DNA of 64,000 bases, from NCBI GenBank assembly GCA_964304625.1, contig OZ199839.1, forward strand, positions 7,192,001 through 7,256,000, given 5' to 3'. Each line of letters opens with the position of its first letter. Within the stretch, counting starts at the first letter, position 1. Under the pieces are notes generated by a model. It searched no databases. It was not told where the DNA came from and saw nothing but the letters and a program-made list of their open reading frames with translations. Below, in pieces: positions 63,749 through 64,000 of this stretch. Made by a program: the position numbers and the translations under genes. This DNA comes from Kudoa neothunni. Its lineage: Eukaryota; Cnidaria.

Positions 63749-64000
63749 ATGGCTGAGGATGTGCCGCTTTGTTCGAAACAAAACTCAAAATATGATAAAT
63801 ATCATCACCGTAAATTAGCTATGATTACAAGATACTTTGGTAAACAGTTGAAAATAATTTTGATTCTATTGTTTCTGTTGGTGGCGATTTCGATGTTTGT
63901 GTGGATGCGAATGCATCGTGTATGCCAAGTTTTTATTTTAAAATTGCCATTATTTTAAATTTAGCCAATTCCCAAAGAACTTAAATATGACGAAATGAAG
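63749..64000 (+). CDS. Type II single-pass membrane protein, 5' part only
   Basis: The ATG at 63749 gives a hydrophilic 39-residue N-terminus (MAEDVPLCSKQNSKYDKYHH...), then a hydrophobic segment IILILLFLLVAISMFVW preceded by basic residues, typical of a type II signal anchor. A candidate 46-nt intron (CATCGT/GTATGC...AATTTAG) leads to PIPKELKYDEMK, cut by the window edge. Function is unknown; many Golgi enzymes have this layout. Confidence 0.6.

Noticed and set aside
1-64000. CRISPR array, bacterial operon or riboswitch
   Set aside because: Gene structure with spliceosomal introns shows a eukaryote; no spaced direct repeats of CRISPR type were seen.

Overview
The window looks like a stretch of a small, strongly AT-rich metazoan genome. 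Genes are split by very short introns. Most introns I could place by matching conserved protein motifs on both sides are about 35-60 nt, with GT...AG ends; a few candidates are shorter. The recognisable genes are animal-type: mitochondrial and 1-Cys peroxiredoxins, an EPS15-like endocytic protein, RCL1 and RRP6/EXOSC10. There are also ISXO2/Merlin-, piggyBac-, hAT- and pogo-type DNA transposons. Compactness, AT richness and tiny introns suggest a reduced parasitic animal such as a myxozoan or a mesozoan (dicyemid/orthonectid). This is inference; nothing here fixes the species.

Layout. 0-5.3 kb: a long, diverged inverted repeat flanks an ISXO2-like transposase gene that stays open once three tiny introns are removed, plus a small unidentified gene. 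5.8-12.7 kb: a large multi-exon gene for a type I membrane protein whose ectodomain is a chain of cysteine-bearing fibronectin-III-like repeats; this is the most novel-looking gene here. 13.9-16.5 kb: a gene with a retroelement-type integrase zinc-binding (H2C2) domain behind a long low-complexity region. 16.5-23.5 kb: gene-poor, with a complete hAT MITE, a second MITE family, tRNA-like repeats and a UFM1-like remnant. 23.8-24.8 kb: mitochondrial 2-Cys peroxiredoxin. 25-34 kb: gene-poor, with pogo/Tigger and ISXO2 transposase relics. 34.2-38.7 kb: EPS15-like gene. 38.7-45.6 kb: gene-poor, with a SINE-like repeat and a possible pseudogene. 45.6-47.0 kb: RCL1. 48.3-51.1 kb: a Lys/Cys-rich protein with 39-residue tandem repeats. 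52.6 kb: a possible tiny gene. 54.0-57.0 kb: RRP6. 57.2-60.5 kb: a hAT element with a whole-length piggyBac inserted near one end. 62.1-63.0 kb: 1-Cys peroxiredoxin (PRDX6 type). The right edge cuts the start of a type II membrane protein gene.

Working together: RCL1 (early 18S rRNA processing) and RRP6 (nuclear exosome) both act in ribosomal RNA maturation. The two peroxiredoxins give mitochondrial and probably cytosolic peroxide defence. No operon-like organisation is evident. Exon joins were inferred by eye from reading frame, splice dinucleotides and family motifs, without transcript data.
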